From the NCBI GenBank assembly GCA_934130375.1, contig CAKOXW010000001.1, positions 62,001 to 126,000 of the forward strand: a stretch of 64,000 bases of DNA. The letters run 5' to 3'. The notes beneath the pieces were generated by a model, which worked only from the letters and a program-made list of their open reading frames with translations, did no database searches and was not told where the DNA came from. Positions 16,240 through 25,778 of the stretch are shown here, piece after piece. Numbering within the stretch: position 1 is the stretch's first letter; every line of letters starts with the position of its first letter. A program made the position numbers and the translations under genes. The DNA is from an uncultured Bacilli bacterium (GTDB lineage Bacteria; Bacillota_I; Bacilli_A; RF39; UBA660).

Positions 16240-17298
16240 ATGAGAGTAATCATTTCAGCAGGAGGTACTGGAGGACATATTTATCCAGCATTATCAATTT
16301 GTGATGCATTAAAAAAATTAGATCCATTTGTTGAAATATTATATATTGGTACAACTGATAGGATGGAAGGAGATATAGTTCCTAGGCATAGAATTAATTT
16401 CTATGGTATTAAAGCAAGGGGACTTGATAGAAAGTTTTCTCTTAAGAATATTAAATCATTATATTATTTAGTGTCTTCTTATATAGAAACAAGGAGTGTT
16501 ATTAAGAAATTTATGCCTGATATAGTAATTGGTGTTGGAGGATATGTTACCGCACCAGTTATTATGGCTGCGCATTCTATGAAAGTTAAGACTTTAATTC
16601 ATGAACAAAATAGTGTTTTAGGGCTTACTAATAGGTTTTTATCTAAGTATGTAGATTGTGTATGTACTTCTTTTAAAGATACTGTAGTAGATGCGAAAAA
16701 AGTAATTTATACAGGCAATCCATGTAGTGAGTATGTAAAGTATAATTTTAGTAAAAGGGAACTAGATCTTACTCCTTCTAAAAAACTAGTACTTATTGTA
16801 ATGGGTTCACTTGGTTCACAAACAGTTGCTAATCACTTAAAAAATATATTACCTAAATTTAATGATAAGGACTATGAAGTTTTAGTGGTGTCAGGTAACA
16901 ATTATTATGAATATTTTAAGGATTTGCAGTATAAGGATGTCAAGGTAGTGCCTTTTATTGATAATATAAAGAAAATATTTGATAAAGTTGATATAATGGT
17001 TACAAGAGCAGGAGCAACAACTATTAGTGAGATAATATCTTATAAAGTACCTTCTATATTGGTGCCTTCTCCTTATGTAACTGATAATCATCAATTTAAA
17101 AATGCTGATACTTTAGTTAAGAATAATGCAGGTTTATTATTAGAAGAAGATAATTTAGAAAGTAGTTTAGTTAGTACTATAGATAGTTTAATAGTCGATA
17201 GTGAAAAAATATTAAGTATAAAAAATAACTTAAAGAAAATGCAAATTAAAAATAGTAGTTTATCTATTGCTAAGATAATAAATGAGATGGTGAAATAA
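16240..17298 (+). CDS. murG: MurG, lipid II synthase glycosyltransferase
   Basis: MurG adds GlcNAc from UDP-GlcNAc to lipid I on the inner membrane face, making lipid II. The 352-residue product has the N-terminal G-loop AGGTGGHIYPAL, the second G-loop VGGYVTAP, HEQNSVLGLTN, and the donor-site segment RAGATTISEI with VPSPYVTDNHQ. ATG 16240 is chosen because AGGTGATG sits just upstream; GTG 16231 and ATG 16234 are in frame but have no spacing for it. Its stop overlaps murB (TAATG), so the two wall genes are coupled. Confidence 0.95.
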   Translation: MRVIISAGGTGGHIYPALSICDALKKLDPFVEILYIGTTDRMEGDIVPRHRINFYGIKARGLDRKFSLKNIKSLYYLVSSYIETRSVIKKFMPDIVIGVGGYVTAPVIMAAHSMKVKTLIHEQNSVLGLTNRFLSKYVDCVCTSFKDTVVDAKKVIYTGNPCSEYVKYNFSKRELDLTPSKKLVLIVMGSLGSQTVANHLKNILPKFNDKDYEVLVVSGNNYYEYFKDLQYKDVKVVPFIDNIKKIFDKVDIMVTRAGATTISEIISYKVPSILVPSPYVTDNHQFKNADTLVKNNAGLLLEEDNLESSLVSTIDSLIVDSEKILSIKNNLKKMQIKNSSLSIAKIINEMVK

Positions 17299-18200
17299 TG
17301 AATATAGTAAAGTCTATTGAAAAATTAAAAATTGGTAAGGTAGAGAAAAATGTCTCTTTGAAGAAATATACAACTTATAGAGCAGGTGGTACCGCTAAGG
17401 TTATTGTTAGTCCTAAGAGTATAGATAAGTTACTTGAGTTATTAAAGTTATTAAAAGATAATAATGTAGAGTATAAGATTTTAGGAAATGGTTCTAATCT
17501 AATATTTAATGATTGTGTTTATGAGCCAGTATTAATTAAGTTAAATGATATTAATCATTGTGATATTAACAACAATGTTATTACTGTTGGAGCAGGATAT
17601 AGTTTAATATCTCTTGCTATGAAAGTATCTAGATTAGGGCTTACTGGTATGGAATTCGCAACAGGTATACCTGGTACGGTAGGTGGAGCGGTTTATATGA
17701 ATGCTGGTGCTTATAAATCTGATATGGGGTACATTGTAACTGAGGTTAAAGCAATAAATGAAAATTTGGAGATAGTTACTCTTTATAATAAAGATTTAAA
17801 ATTTAAATATAGAAGTTCATTTTTTCAAACTCATAAAAATTATATATGTATTGAAGCAACTATTAAATTAAAATATGGTAGTAAGAAATTAATAAAAGAG
17901 GTAATAGAAGATAGAAGACAAAAAAGAATTTCTACTCAACCTCTTGAATATCCTTCAGCTGGTTCTGTATTTAGAAATCCAGAAAATGATTATGCTTGGA
18001 GGCTTATAAATGTATGTGGCTTAAAAGGATATAAAATCGGTGGTGCAATGGTTAGTGAGAAACATGCTAACTTCATAATAAATGTTGGAAATGCTAAAGG
18101 AGAAGATATTAGAAATTTAATATTGTATGTAAAAGATACAGTAAAAAAAGAAACAGGGGTAGATTTAAAAGTTGAGCAAGAATTTGTAAATTGGGAGTAA
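17298..18200 (+). CDS. murB: UDP-N-acetylenolpyruvoylglucosamine reductase
   Basis: MurB reduces UDP-GlcNAc-enolpyruvate to UDP-MurNAc using FAD and NADPH. The 300-residue protein shows the FAD-binding ILGNGSNL and GIPGTVGGAVYMNAG, YRSSFF, the Gram-positive type IIb signature PSAGSVFRNP with the catalytic Ser, and KVEQEF near the end. It sits between murG and ftsQ as in the division and cell-wall clusters of Bacilli. Its start overlaps the murG stop by one base. Confidence 0.95.
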   Translation: MNIVKSIEKLKIGKVEKNVSLKKYTTYRAGGTAKVIVSPKSIDKLLELLKLLKDNNVEYKILGNGSNLIFNDCVYEPVLIKLNDINHCDINNNVITVGAGYSLISLAMKVSRLGLTGMEFATGIPGTVGGAVYMNAGAYKSDMGYIVTEVKAINENLEIVTLYNKDLKFKYRSSFFQTHKNYICIEATIKLKYGSKKLIKEVIEDRRQKRISTQPLEYPSAGSVFRNPENDYAWRLINVCGLKGYKIGGAMVSEKHANFIINVGNAKGEDIRNLILYVKDTVKKETGVDLKVEQEFVNWE

Positions 18201-18203
18201 TAT

Positions 18204-18869
18204 ATGGAAGAAGAAAAGGTGGTTAAAAAATTTAGTTTTGTTAAGTTATTGCTAGTATTATTAATAATGTACGTAATTGGTTATTTTGGTTATAAAGTAG
18301 CAATATCAAGGATAACTAATATATATATTAAAAATAATAATATACTTACTGATCAAGAAGTAATAGATGCATCTGGACTTAGAAATTATCCTAGTTTTAT
18401 ATTAACAACTAATTATTCAATTAAGAATAAGTTATTAAAAAATAATTTAGTAAAAAAAGTTAAAGTAAAAAAGGGTTTATGGGGAAAAGTATATATAGAT
18501 ATTGAGGAATATAAACCATTATTTATATATGAAGATAAAGTAATATTAGATAATAAAAATGAAGTAGACCTTGATATATCACTTCCAATACTTGTTAATA
18601 AAGTAGATGATGAAATTTTAGATAAATTAATAAGTAAATATGAAAGTGTTAATGATGAAATAAAGTTAATGATTTCTGAAATTAGATATGACCCAAATGA
18701 TATAGATAAAGAAAGATTTTTATTTACTATGAGTGATGGTAATTATGTATATATTACTTTATATAAATTAAGTTCAATAGATGAGTATTTGAAGATTACA
18801 TCTACACTAAAGGATAAAAAAGGTATACTATATTTAGATAGTGGTAATTATTTTGAAGTATTTAAATAA
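18204..18869 (+). CDS. divIB: Cell division protein DivIB/FtsQ
   Basis: A bitopic membrane protein of the divisome, 221 residues. A short charged cytoplasmic tail is followed by one transmembrane helix (about residues 13-31), then a POTRA domain starting ITNIYIKNNNILTDQEVIDASG and the beta domain with VKVKKGLWGKVYIDIEEYKP. The gene order murG-murB-divIB is the classical dcw arrangement; ftsZ and ftsA are not adjacent here. Two hairpin terminators and one box element follow it. Confidence 0.88.
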   Translation: MEEEKVVKKFSFVKLLLVLLIMYVIGYFGYKVAISRITNIYIKNNNILTDQEVIDASGLRNYPSFILTTNYSIKNKLLKNNLVKKVKVKKGLWGKVYIDIEEYKPLFIYEDKVILDNKNEVDLDISLPILVNKVDDEILDKLISKYESVNDEIKLMISEIRYDPNDIDKERFLFTMSDGNYVYITLYKLSSIDEYLKITSTLKDKKGILYLDSGNYFEVFK

Positions 18870-18889
18870 CAAGCAATTGTTATTTTTTT
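18868..18889 (+). terminator. First intrinsic terminator after divIB
   Basis: AACAA-GCAA-TTGTT followed by ATTTTTTT; the stem begins in the stop codon. Confidence 0.6.
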
Positions 18890-18890
18890 A

Positions 18891-18910
18891 TGTATTCGTG
18901 GGCTTTGATA
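18891..18910 (+). repeat. Post-terminator box, copy 2
   Basis: TGTATTCGTGGGCTTTGATA, directly after the T run of the divIB terminator. A second hairpin terminator follows at 18953-18980. Confidence 0.65.
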
Positions 18911-18952
18911 GTATGCAGTTTGAGTAAATTGTGTAAATATATAAAACAAATT

Positions 18953-18980
18953 GATTTAAGTTGTTGCTTAAATCTTTTTT
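18953..18980 (+). terminator. Second hairpin terminator downstream of divIB
   Basis: GATTTAAG-TTGTTG-CTTAAATC followed by TTTTTT. With the first terminator it brackets the box element. Confidence 0.75.
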
Positions 18981-19042
18981 AATATTTATATTTTCTTAAA
19001 AATATTTTTGTGATATACTATTTATAGAATAGGTGGTGTCGC

Positions 19043-20602
19043 ATGAAAAGAGTGCTTAAATATCTAGTTTTAACTTTAGTTTTTGTTGCAGGTAATGTGT
19101 ATGCATCTCCTGCAAATGATATGTTTATTGATGATAATTTGTATAAGTGTGTAGTTGATAATTATAATAGTGAGAAGGGTACTAGTTATAAGTATACTGA
19201 TGTTATTTATCAAGCAGATTTAAATAGTTTAACTAAGTTAGATTGTTCTAAGTATTCAGGTTCAATTGATAATTTGACTGGTCTTAATAAATTAATTGGT
19301 CTTACTAGTCTTAATTTGAGTGGTAATACTTTTATAGGTGGAAGTCTTACTTTAAATAAAAGTACTGCTAATTTAAAGAGTAATTTAAATTTACCAAGTC
19401 AAATTAAACTAAGTAATGTAACTTATACTATGTCTACTCCAAATATTGTTAGTATTAAAAATGGCGTTGTAACACCTTTAAATATAGGTTCAACAAAAGT
19501 TACGATGATTGCAAATACGAATGGTGGCTCAATTAAAGAAGAGTATTTGGTAACAGTTTCTAGTTTAAATAGAAGTAATAACAATAAGCTAGCATCTCTT
19601 TATTTATCACAAGGTGAATTTAAATTTGATAGTGATACTTTATCTTATTCGACTATAGTTGATAATAGTATAAATAAGGTAACCGTTACCGCTAAGGTGC
19701 TTGATCCTAAGGCTAAATTTGTTACTAATTATGGACCTAGAGAAGTTACTTTAAATGAAGGAAATAATAATATTGAAATTAAAGTAATGGCTGAAAATGG
19801 GGATGTTAAAACTTATACAATATTAGTAATGAGAAGTAATGGTAATGATACTAATAACAGATTAATTAATATTGAATTATCTACTGGTAATATTAATTTT
19901 TCACCTGATGTATATATTTATTCTTTTACAGTTGCATCAAATGTTGATGAGTTGATTGTAAAGGGTGTTGCGGAATCTCCTTTATCTAAAGTAGAGGTAA
20001 GTGATACTAAGTTAAGAGTTGGTGAAAATAAGATAACTATTACAGTTACTTCTGAATCTCATGATAAAAAAGAATATCAATTAATTGTTACAAGAGAAGA
20101 TTACGATTCACTTGATAATTATTTAAGTGCTTTAAATATAGAAGGTTATCAGATAAATTTTAATAGAAATACATTTAGTTATAATTTAAAAATAAATAAT
20201 GAGAAAACTCTTAAGATTTCGCCTGTTGTTGAGAAGAATGATGCAACTTATACAATAACAGGTAATACTAATTTAAAGAATAATTCAGTTATTAAGATTT
20301 ATGTAAGTGACAAGGAAGGTAGTACTAGAACGTACGTGCTTAATATCTCTAAGGATGAACCGAAGTTATCTATAGATTATAGATTAGTAATAGTATTTAG
20401 TGAATTCTTAATAATATTTATTCTTGTAATTATACTTATAAGTAAGAATAATAAAAATAGACCCAAGAGGGTTAGAAAAGTAAGACCTGTTAATATGCCT
20501 AAGAAGGCTAAGGTTAAGGTAACTAATAATGTATGTAAGAATTGTGGTACTGTAAATGATATTGGTAGTACTAAGTGTTATATATGTGGTAATAATTTGT
20601 AA
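19043..20602 (+). CDS. Surface protein with Ig-like and cadherin-like domains and a C-terminal zinc ribbon
   Basis: The 519-residue protein has a cleavable-looking signal peptide (LVLTLVFVAGNVYASP), a short leucine-rich stretch and a Big_2-like strand set near residues 120-175. Three cadherin-like beta-sandwich repeats follow at about 180-265, 270-350 and 355-435. A transmembrane helix (about 447-469) and a basic linker lead to a cytoplasmic zinc ribbon, CKNCG then CYICG. Having adhesive domains outside and a metal-binding ribbon inside is uncommon and suggests a link to a cytoplasmic partner. GGTGGTGTCGC precedes the ATG. Partner and ligand unknown. Confidence 0.75.
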   Translation: MKRVLKYLVLTLVFVAGNVYASPANDMFIDDNLYKCVVDNYNSEKGTSYKYTDVIYQADLNSLTKLDCSKYSGSIDNLTGLNKLIGLTSLNLSGNTFIGGSLTLNKSTANLKSNLNLPSQIKLSNVTYTMSTPNIVSIKNGVVTPLNIGSTKVTMIANTNGGSIKEEYLVTVSSLNRSNNNKLASLYLSQGEFKFDSDTLSYSTIVDNSINKVTVTAKVLDPKAKFVTNYGPREVTLNEGNNNIEIKVMAENGDVKTYTILVMRSNGNDTNNRLINIELSTGNINFSPDVYIYSFTVASNVDELIVKGVAESPLSKVEVSDTKLRVGENKITITVTSESHDKKEYQLIVTREDYDSLDNYLSALNIEGYQINFNRNTFSYNLKINNEKTLKISPVVEKNDATYTITGNTNLKNNSVIKIYVSDKEGSTRTYVLNISKDEPKLSIDYRLVIVFSEFLIIFILVIILISKNNKNRPKRVRKVRPVNMPKKAKVKVTNNVCKNCGTVNDIGSTKCYICGNNL

Positions 20603-20658
20603 ATTATTGTTGAAATTTGTAAATAGTTTATTATATAATTAAAATGATAGGAGGATAT

Positions 20659-21117
20659 ATGAAAAAGTATTTAATGATTGTTGCACTATTCTTATGCTTA
20701 TTTACTTTTACAGCATGTGAGAAAGTAAGTGAAGAAGGAAATTATAAGGAAGGTACTTATTTAGGAACTGTTACTGATAATTATGGTGGTAGTAATGCTA
20801 CTGCTATGGCTGTTGTATATGTTGATGCTAATGGTTTAATTAAGTCAGTATATTTAGATACAGTTTATTCTAAAAATGATGTATTAACTACTAAGAAAAC
20901 ATTAGGTAAAGATTATAATATGATAGTAGCATCAGAAGCAAAGAAAGAATGGTATGAACAAGTTAATTTAATTGAGGCTAAGGTAATTGAAAACCAAGGT
21001 ACTGATTTTATAAAATTAGATGATAATGGTAAAACTGATGCAATTGCTGGTGTTACTATGAAAGTTAATGCTTTAGTAGAAGCGTTAAATAGTGCTTTAA
21101 ATCAAGCAAAGAAATAG
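20659..21117 (+). CDS. FMN-binding-domain-like lipoprotein
   Basis: The 152-residue product has a lipoprotein signal with lipobox FTAC (Cys about residue 20) and a domain resembling the FMN-binding/PplA family: YKEGTYLGTVTDNYGG, then GLIKSVYLDTV, and DAIAGVTMKVNAL. The latter matches the D-A-x-[ST]-G-[AV]-[ST] segment where FMN is attached by a flavin transferase. Such lipoproteins carry electrons outside the cell or act as pheromone precursors. The residue pattern is degenerate (AGVT), so flavin attachment is uncertain. AGGAGG precedes ATG 20659. Confidence 0.65.
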   Translation: MKKYLMIVALFLCLFTFTACEKVSEEGNYKEGTYLGTVTDNYGGSNATAMAVVYVDANGLIKSVYLDTVYSKNDVLTTKKTLGKDYNMIVASEAKKEWYEQVNLIEAKVIENQGTDFIKLDDNGKTDAIAGVTMKVNALVEALNSALNQAKK

Positions 21118-21124
21118 TGGTTAA

Positions 21125-21147
21125 AGAGTACAAAAGTACTCTTTTTT
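21125..21147 (+). terminator. Intrinsic terminator after the lipoprotein gene
   Basis: AGAGTAC-AAAA-GTACTCT followed by TTTTTC. Confidence 0.85.
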
Positions 21148-21203
21148 CTATAAATATATTTTAATATTAATAATAATTTGATATAATAAAATAGGTGGTA
21201 ATA

Positions 21204-23414
21204 ATGGCAAAGAAGAAAAAAAGACAAGTAGAAGAAACTGAAACTAAACATGGATTAGAGCTTGCAGGATTATTATGGATTCTTATTTCTGTAATTGGTT
21301 TTGGTGGTGAAGATTTATTCGGACCGGTTGGTAAAATTATATCTAATTTTGCTATATTTTTAAATGGTTCATTGTTTATCGTACCACTTATTATGGTGTT
21401 TGTTTTTGGTGGATATGAACTTATAAAAAATAAAAAGATTGTGCCATTTACAACAAGGTATATTGGGTTTTATTTAGTATTAATAGGTGCTTTAGTGTTA
21501 TGTCATATAACATATGTAACTGGTAATAATGGTAATATTGCTAATACTTTATCAGCAACAGTATCTGAGTTATTAAATATATTTACTAATAATTTAGATC
21601 CTAATGGTGGAGGTATTATTGGTGCTTTATTTTCATTATTATTTGTAAAAGCATTTTCAGTAAAAGGTGCTTATGTAGTTGCTGGATTTATAATAGTAGT
21701 TGGTTTAATACTAATGTTTAATATATCACTTGTTAAGTTGTTTAAAAATATAGTTAATAATATTAAGACTTTCTCACTTAAAAAAGATTTTAAGAAAGAA
21801 GGAATTACTGTTAATGTTGATGAAGAAGGAGATAGTGAGGACTTAACTACTAAGAAAATTATTAGTAGTTTAGATGAACTTGATAATAACAAGGTTGAGG
21901 AAGAGGTAGTTGAGGAAGAGAAACCTATTGAAGAGAGTGTTGTAATTAATTATGAAGGATGTGAAACGCATAATTATATTCTTCCTGATTTTAGAACTTT
22001 ATTGAAAAAAGTACCTAAGGGTCAAACTGAGAATAAGAGTGTTATTAAAGATAATGTTGTTAAACTTGAGAAAGTTTTATCTGATTTTGATATAGTCGGT
22101 AAGGTAGTACAAATAAATGTTGGCCCTTCTATTACTCAGTATGAACTTGAATTAAGAAGTGGTACGAAAGTTAATAAAGTATTAAGTATTCAAAGAGAAA
22201 TTGCTTTAATGCTTGCTGCTAAGGATGTTAGAATAGAAGCACCAATTCCTGGTAAGAGTACAATTGGTATTGAAATACCTAATAAGTCTTCTGTTGGTGT
22301 ATCTTTAAGAGAAGTTATGGAAGATATTCCTAAGAGTTTAGATAATAGTAAGCTAGCGGTTGCGTTAGGTAAGAATATAATGGGTAAAACTATGTTTATG
22401 GAAATTAATAAAACTCCTCATTTACTTGTTGCAGGTGCGACTGGTAGTGGTAAATCAGTTTGTATTAATTCTATAATCGCAACAATATTGTTAAGAGCAA
22501 AACCAGATGAAGTAAAACTAGTATTAGTAGACCCTAAAAAGGTTGAAATGAGTATGTATAATGGTGTTCCACATTTACTTATGCCTGTAGTTACTGATCC
22601 AAAGAAAGCTTCAGTAGCGCTTATAAAAATGGTATCTGAAATGGAAAGAAGATATAATTTATTTGAAGAAACTAAGACTAAAAATATAGGCGATTATAAT
22701 AAGTTTGTAACTGAGAGAAAAGTTAATATGAATGGTACTTTAGAAAAATTACCATATATAGTAATAATAATAGATGAACTTGCAGATTTAATGCTTGTTG
22801 CTGCTAAAGAGGTTGAGGATTCTATTTTAAGAATTACACAAATGGCAAGGGCAGCAGGTATTCATTTGATAGTGGCAACGCAAAGACCATCAACTGATGT
22901 AATTACAGGTGTTGTTAAAGCAAATATACCATCTCGTATTTCTTTTGCAGTATCTTCATCAATTGATTCAAGGACAATACTTGATATGACTGGTGCAGAG
23001 AAATTACTCGGTAAAGGTGATATGTTATTCTTACCAATGGGTGAAAATACTCCTGTTAGAATTCAAGGTGCATTTGTGTCCGATGAAGAAATACTTAAGA
23101 TAGTTGATTACACAGTTTCGCAACAAAAAGCACAATTTGATAATAGATTTTCAGTTGAAACAAGTGCGACAAAGATGCATGATGATGATAATGAAGAAGA
23201 GGAATATGAAGATCCACTTTATAAAGATATAGTTGAATTTGTTGTAAAAACAGGTAAAGCATCCGCATCATTACTACAAAGAAAATATAAATTAGGTTAT
23301 AATCGTGCGGCAAGAATTATTGATTTATTAGAAGAAAGAGGTATTGTCGGACCTCAAAATGGTTCTAAGCCAAGAGAAGTACTTGTTAAATTAGAAGGAA
23401 GTGATAATGAATGA
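21204..23414 (+). CDS. ftsK: FtsK/SpoIIIE DNA translocase
   Basis: This septal ATP-driven motor pumps chromosomal DNA and, in relatives, activates Xer recombination at dif. The 736-residue protein has four or so N-terminal membrane helices (to about residue 185) and an acidic linker. The motor has Walker A GATGSGKS (about 411), Walker B IIIDELADLM, ATQRPSTDVITG, and a C-terminal winged-helix gamma domain from about 660. ATG 21204 follows AGGTGG. The gene ends in TGA within an ATGA overlap with the next gene, which is direct evidence that TGA is a stop in this genome. A Xer gene lies two genes downstream. Confidence 0.95.
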   Translation: MAKKKKRQVEETETKHGLELAGLLWILISVIGFGGEDLFGPVGKIISNFAIFLNGSLFIVPLIMVFVFGGYELIKNKKIVPFTTRYIGFYLVLIGALVLCHITYVTGNNGNIANTLSATVSELLNIFTNNLDPNGGGIIGALFSLLFVKAFSVKGAYVVAGFIIVVGLILMFNISLVKLFKNIVNNIKTFSLKKDFKKEGITVNVDEEGDSEDLTTKKIISSLDELDNNKVEEEVVEEEKPIEESVVINYEGCETHNYILPDFRTLLKKVPKGQTENKSVIKDNVVKLEKVLSDFDIVGKVVQINVGPSITQYELELRSGTKVNKVLSIQREIALMLAAKDVRIEAPIPGKSTIGIEIPNKSSVGVSLREVMEDIPKSLDNSKLAVALGKNIMGKTMFMEINKTPHLLVAGATGSGKSVCINSIIATILLRAKPDEVKLVLVDPKKVEMSMYNGVPHLLMPVVTDPKKASVALIKMVSEMERRYNLFEETKTKNIGDYNKFVTERKVNMNGTLEKLPYIVIIIDELADLMLVAAKEVEDSILRITQMARAAGIHLIVATQRPSTDVITGVVKANIPSRISFAVSSSIDSRTILDMTGAEKLLGKGDMLFLPMGENTPVRIQGAFVSDEEILKIVDYTVSQQKAQFDNRFSVETSATKMHDDDNEEEEYEDPLYKDIVEFVVKTGKASASLLQRKYKLGYNRAARIIDLLEERGIVGPQNGSKPREVLVKLEGSDNE

Positions 23415-24220
23415 GAGGGGAAAATTATTTCTTAGTATTAGTAACAAAAGATGATAATTTATTTAAGGTTCACAAAGAACCACTATCATTACTAGATATA
23501 GATAGAAGAACAGTTTTATATAGTGGTAAAAAAGAATTAGTTGAAACAATTCTTTCTAAAAATAAAACATTAAAACCAAGTGATGTTAAAGAAGTAAAAA
23601 TTTATAGAAAACCTAATCTTAAGAAAGAAGAATATAAAGAAGAAAAAGGACCTCTTTATGTAAAAGATAAAAATGTTATTCCTCCACTACCATCTAATGT
23701 AGTATTTGAAAGAGGTAAACTTGTAATTATTTCATCTAATGGTTCAAGAAGAGATTTAACTCAAGAAGAAAAGAAAAAATATTTAACTGGAAATAATGTT
23801 GATTATGAAGATTCTTTTCACTCTAAGTTAGAATTAATGTGCTTAAATAAGGCTTTTGTGCTTTATTACATAAAAAAATATGCATATGTTAAGGGTCTTA
23901 TGCCCCTAGTTCAATCTATTAAAGCAGCAATTGATAATGATGTAGATTATATGGAGAGTTTTGAACCATTCTTAGAAAAGATGATAAGTACTTATAAAGG
24001 AAGAAGAGATGCTTATTTTTCAGTTAAGAATTTTCAAACAAGATATAATAGAGCAAAAAAAGAATCAACTGATTATGTATATAAACCTACTAGTGAAGAA
24101 TTAAAAGAAGATGAACTAACTTATCTAATAAATAATGAAAGAGAACTTTTAGATATAGAAGATTTTAGTCATAATAAAGATTTAGATATATTTGATGGTG
24201 GTTATGGAAAATCTAAATAA
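23411..24220 (+). CDS. Hypothetical protein, 269 aa
   Basis: No known family is recognised. The protein is soluble and highly charged, with a mixed N-terminal part (LVLVTKDDNLFKVHKE) and a long helical C-terminal half rich in Lys, Glu and Tyr. It is translationally coupled to ftsK (ATGA overlap) and overlaps the Xer gene by 17 bases, so it is held between two chromosome-resolution genes. That context makes a role in chromosome segregation or division plausible but unproven. Confidence 0.65.
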   Translation: MRGENYFLVLVTKDDNLFKVHKEPLSLLDIDRRTVLYSGKKELVETILSKNKTLKPSDVKEVKIYRKPNLKKEEYKEEKGPLYVKDKNVIPPLPSNVVFERGKLVIISSNGSRRDLTQEEKKKYLTGNNVDYEDSFHSKLELMCLNKAFVLYYIKKYAYVKGLMPLVQSIKAAIDNDVDYMESFEPFLEKMISTYKGRRDAYFSVKNFQTRYNRAKKESTDYVYKPTSEELKEDELTYLINNERELLDIEDFSHNKDLDIFDGGYGKSK

Positions 24221-25094
24221 GTTTATTAGATATTTAAAAACTGAGAGAAATTATAGTGACTATACTATACATAATTATGAATTAGATATAACTGATTATC
24301 TAATTTTTTCTAAGGAAAATAGTATTGATATATATAATGTTAACTACAATGATGTTAAGAAGTACTTACTTAGTTTATATAATAAGAAGTACAAGGTATC
24401 AAGTATAGATAGACATATTAGTTCTTTAAGAGCATTTTATTCTTATTTATATGATAATAATTTAGTTGGTAGAAATATGTTTAAGTATATATCTTTGCCT
24501 AAGAAAGAGAAATTACTTCCTAAGTATGTTAATACTAGTGATTTAGATATTATATTTAATTCTATTGAATTAGATACTCCAATTGGTATTAGAAATAGAC
24601 TTATATTTGAATTATTATATGCAACTGGTATGAGAGTTAGTGAGTTATGTAATATATGCTTAAGTGATATTAATATTAGTGAAAGAACAATAAGGATTAT
24701 TGGTAAAGGTAATAAAGAGAGAATTGTTATATTTAATCATACTTGTAGTGATATATTGTCTTTGTATTTAGAAGAGGCAAGGTGTTTACTTTTAAATGGA
24801 AAAAGTAGTAATTATTTACTTGTTGGTAAGAATAAAACTAGTCATTTAAGTGTTAGAAGTGTTGAATTAATTATTGATAAAGTAATATTAAATGCTGGTA
24901 TTAATAAAAATATTACTCCTCATACAATAAGGCATACTTTTGCAACTCATCTTTTAAATGAGGGATGTGATATATTAGTTGTTAAAGAATTACTTGGGCA
25001 TTCTTCATTAGATACTACTGGAATATATACACATGTTTCAAATGAAAGATTAAGGGGAGTTTATTTAAATAGCCATCCGAGGGCTAAAAAATAG
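24204..25094 (+). CDS. xerD: Tyrosine recombinase, XerC/XerD type
   Basis: A 296-residue site-specific recombinase, expected to resolve chromosome dimers at dif with FtsK. It has the SAM-like N-terminal domain (NLNKFIRYLKTERNYSDYT) and the catalytic set: Arg in TGMRVSELC (about 143), Lys in the beta hairpin, HTIRHTFATHLL, LGHSS and the nucleophile Tyr in GIYTH (about 275). Full length and full active site indicate a housekeeping enzyme rather than a phage integrase. ATG 24204 has GGTGG close upstream; ATG 24195 is possible. XerC versus XerD cannot be settled here. Confidence 0.85.
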   Translation: MENLNKFIRYLKTERNYSDYTIHNYELDITDYLIFSKENSIDIYNVNYNDVKKYLLSLYNKKYKVSSIDRHISSLRAFYSYLYDNNLVGRNMFKYISLPKKEKLLPKYVNTSDLDIIFNSIELDTPIGIRNRLIFELLYATGMRVSELCNICLSDINISERTIRIIGKGNKERIVIFNHTCSDILSLYLEEARCLLLNGKSSNYLLVGKNKTSHLSVRSVELIIDKVILNAGINKNITPHTIRHTFATHLLNEGCDILVVKELLGHSSLDTTGIYTHVSNERLRGVYLNSHPRAKK

Positions 25095-25106
25095 ATTTAT
25101 TGAAAG

Positions 25107-25129
25107 ACAAGTTTAATGCTTGTTTTTTT
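25107..25129 (+). terminator. Intrinsic terminator after the Xer gene
   Basis: ACAAG-TTTAATG-CTTGT followed by a T run. Confidence 0.7.
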
Positions 25130-25148
25130 AATAATTATTCATAAACTA

Positions 25149-25176
25149 TTGCAATCTTATAAATTATGAGTATAAT
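25149..25176 (+). promoter_or_regulatory. Promoter of the 25199 gene
   Basis: TTGCAA (25149-25154), a 16-base spacer and TATAAT (25171-25176). Confidence 0.7.
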
Positions 25177-25198
25177 AGCGTTCTATAGGAGGTTATGT

Positions 25199-25705
25199 AT
25201 GGAAAATGTAGTAAGAGAAGTAAATAATGAATTATTTGAATTTGTTGCTAAGTATGTTTATGAAACATATCAGTATTTAGTATCAATGGAAGAAGTATTA
25301 GAGTATGTTAGATTAGTAATGGTTGAGTTAGCAGAAAAGAAGATTACTGTTATAGAACAAGGTGAAGTTATCGATATGGTATCTAAGTTAATAATAAATG
25401 ATACTAAGAAATTAGCGTCTGATACTGAGTTTGAACCTAGTAAAAAGAAAATTAATAATAATGTTGTTTCTGATGATAGATATGCTTTAGTATTTAAAAG
25501 TGCTTATAGTAATCTTAATGAAGATGAACAAATGATTATTAATAATGTAATGTTAAATGGTATTTTAAATGAAGATGAAAAAAATGAATATTTAAGTGCT
25601 GTTATGAAATTAGTAAGTATTATATTAGAAGATGATGCATATGTAGCAAATATTGTTTTATATAAAATGCTAAATAATGGTTATTGTAAAGGAAGAAGCA
25701 AGTAG
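25199..25705 (+). CDS. Hypothetical helical protein, 168 aa
   Basis: I do not recognise the family. The 168-residue protein is acidic and predicted all-helical in two blocks (about 1-80 and 98-160) joined by a Ser/Lys/Asn linker; no membrane segment or catalytic motif is visible. TAGGAGG lies 5 bases before ATG 25199, which is preferred to ATG 25166 because that one lies upstream of the expected transcription start. It has its own promoter and is monocistronic. Confidence 0.65.
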   Translation: MENVVREVNNELFEFVAKYVYETYQYLVSMEEVLEYVRLVMVELAEKKITVIEQGEVIDMVSKLIINDTKKLASDTEFEPSKKKINNNVVSDDRYALVFKSAYSNLNEDEQMIINNVMLNGILNEDEKNEYLSAVMKLVSIILEDDAYVANIVLYKMLNNGYCKGRSK

Positions 25706-25726
25706 TTTCTTTTTTTTCTATAAAAA

Positions 25727-25755
25727 TTGACTAATATTTTAAATCATAGTATTAT
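25727..25755 (+). promoter_or_regulatory. Promoter of the pseudopilin-rnc unit
   Basis: TTGACT (25727-25732), a 17-base spacer and TATTAT (25750-25755). Confidence 0.65.
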
Positions 25756-25778
25756 ATAATTAGTTTAGAAGGTGTTAT

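Noticed and set aside
25199..25705. NusB-like assignment for the helical 168-residue protein
   Set aside because: Length and helix content are similar but no NusB motif could be found.
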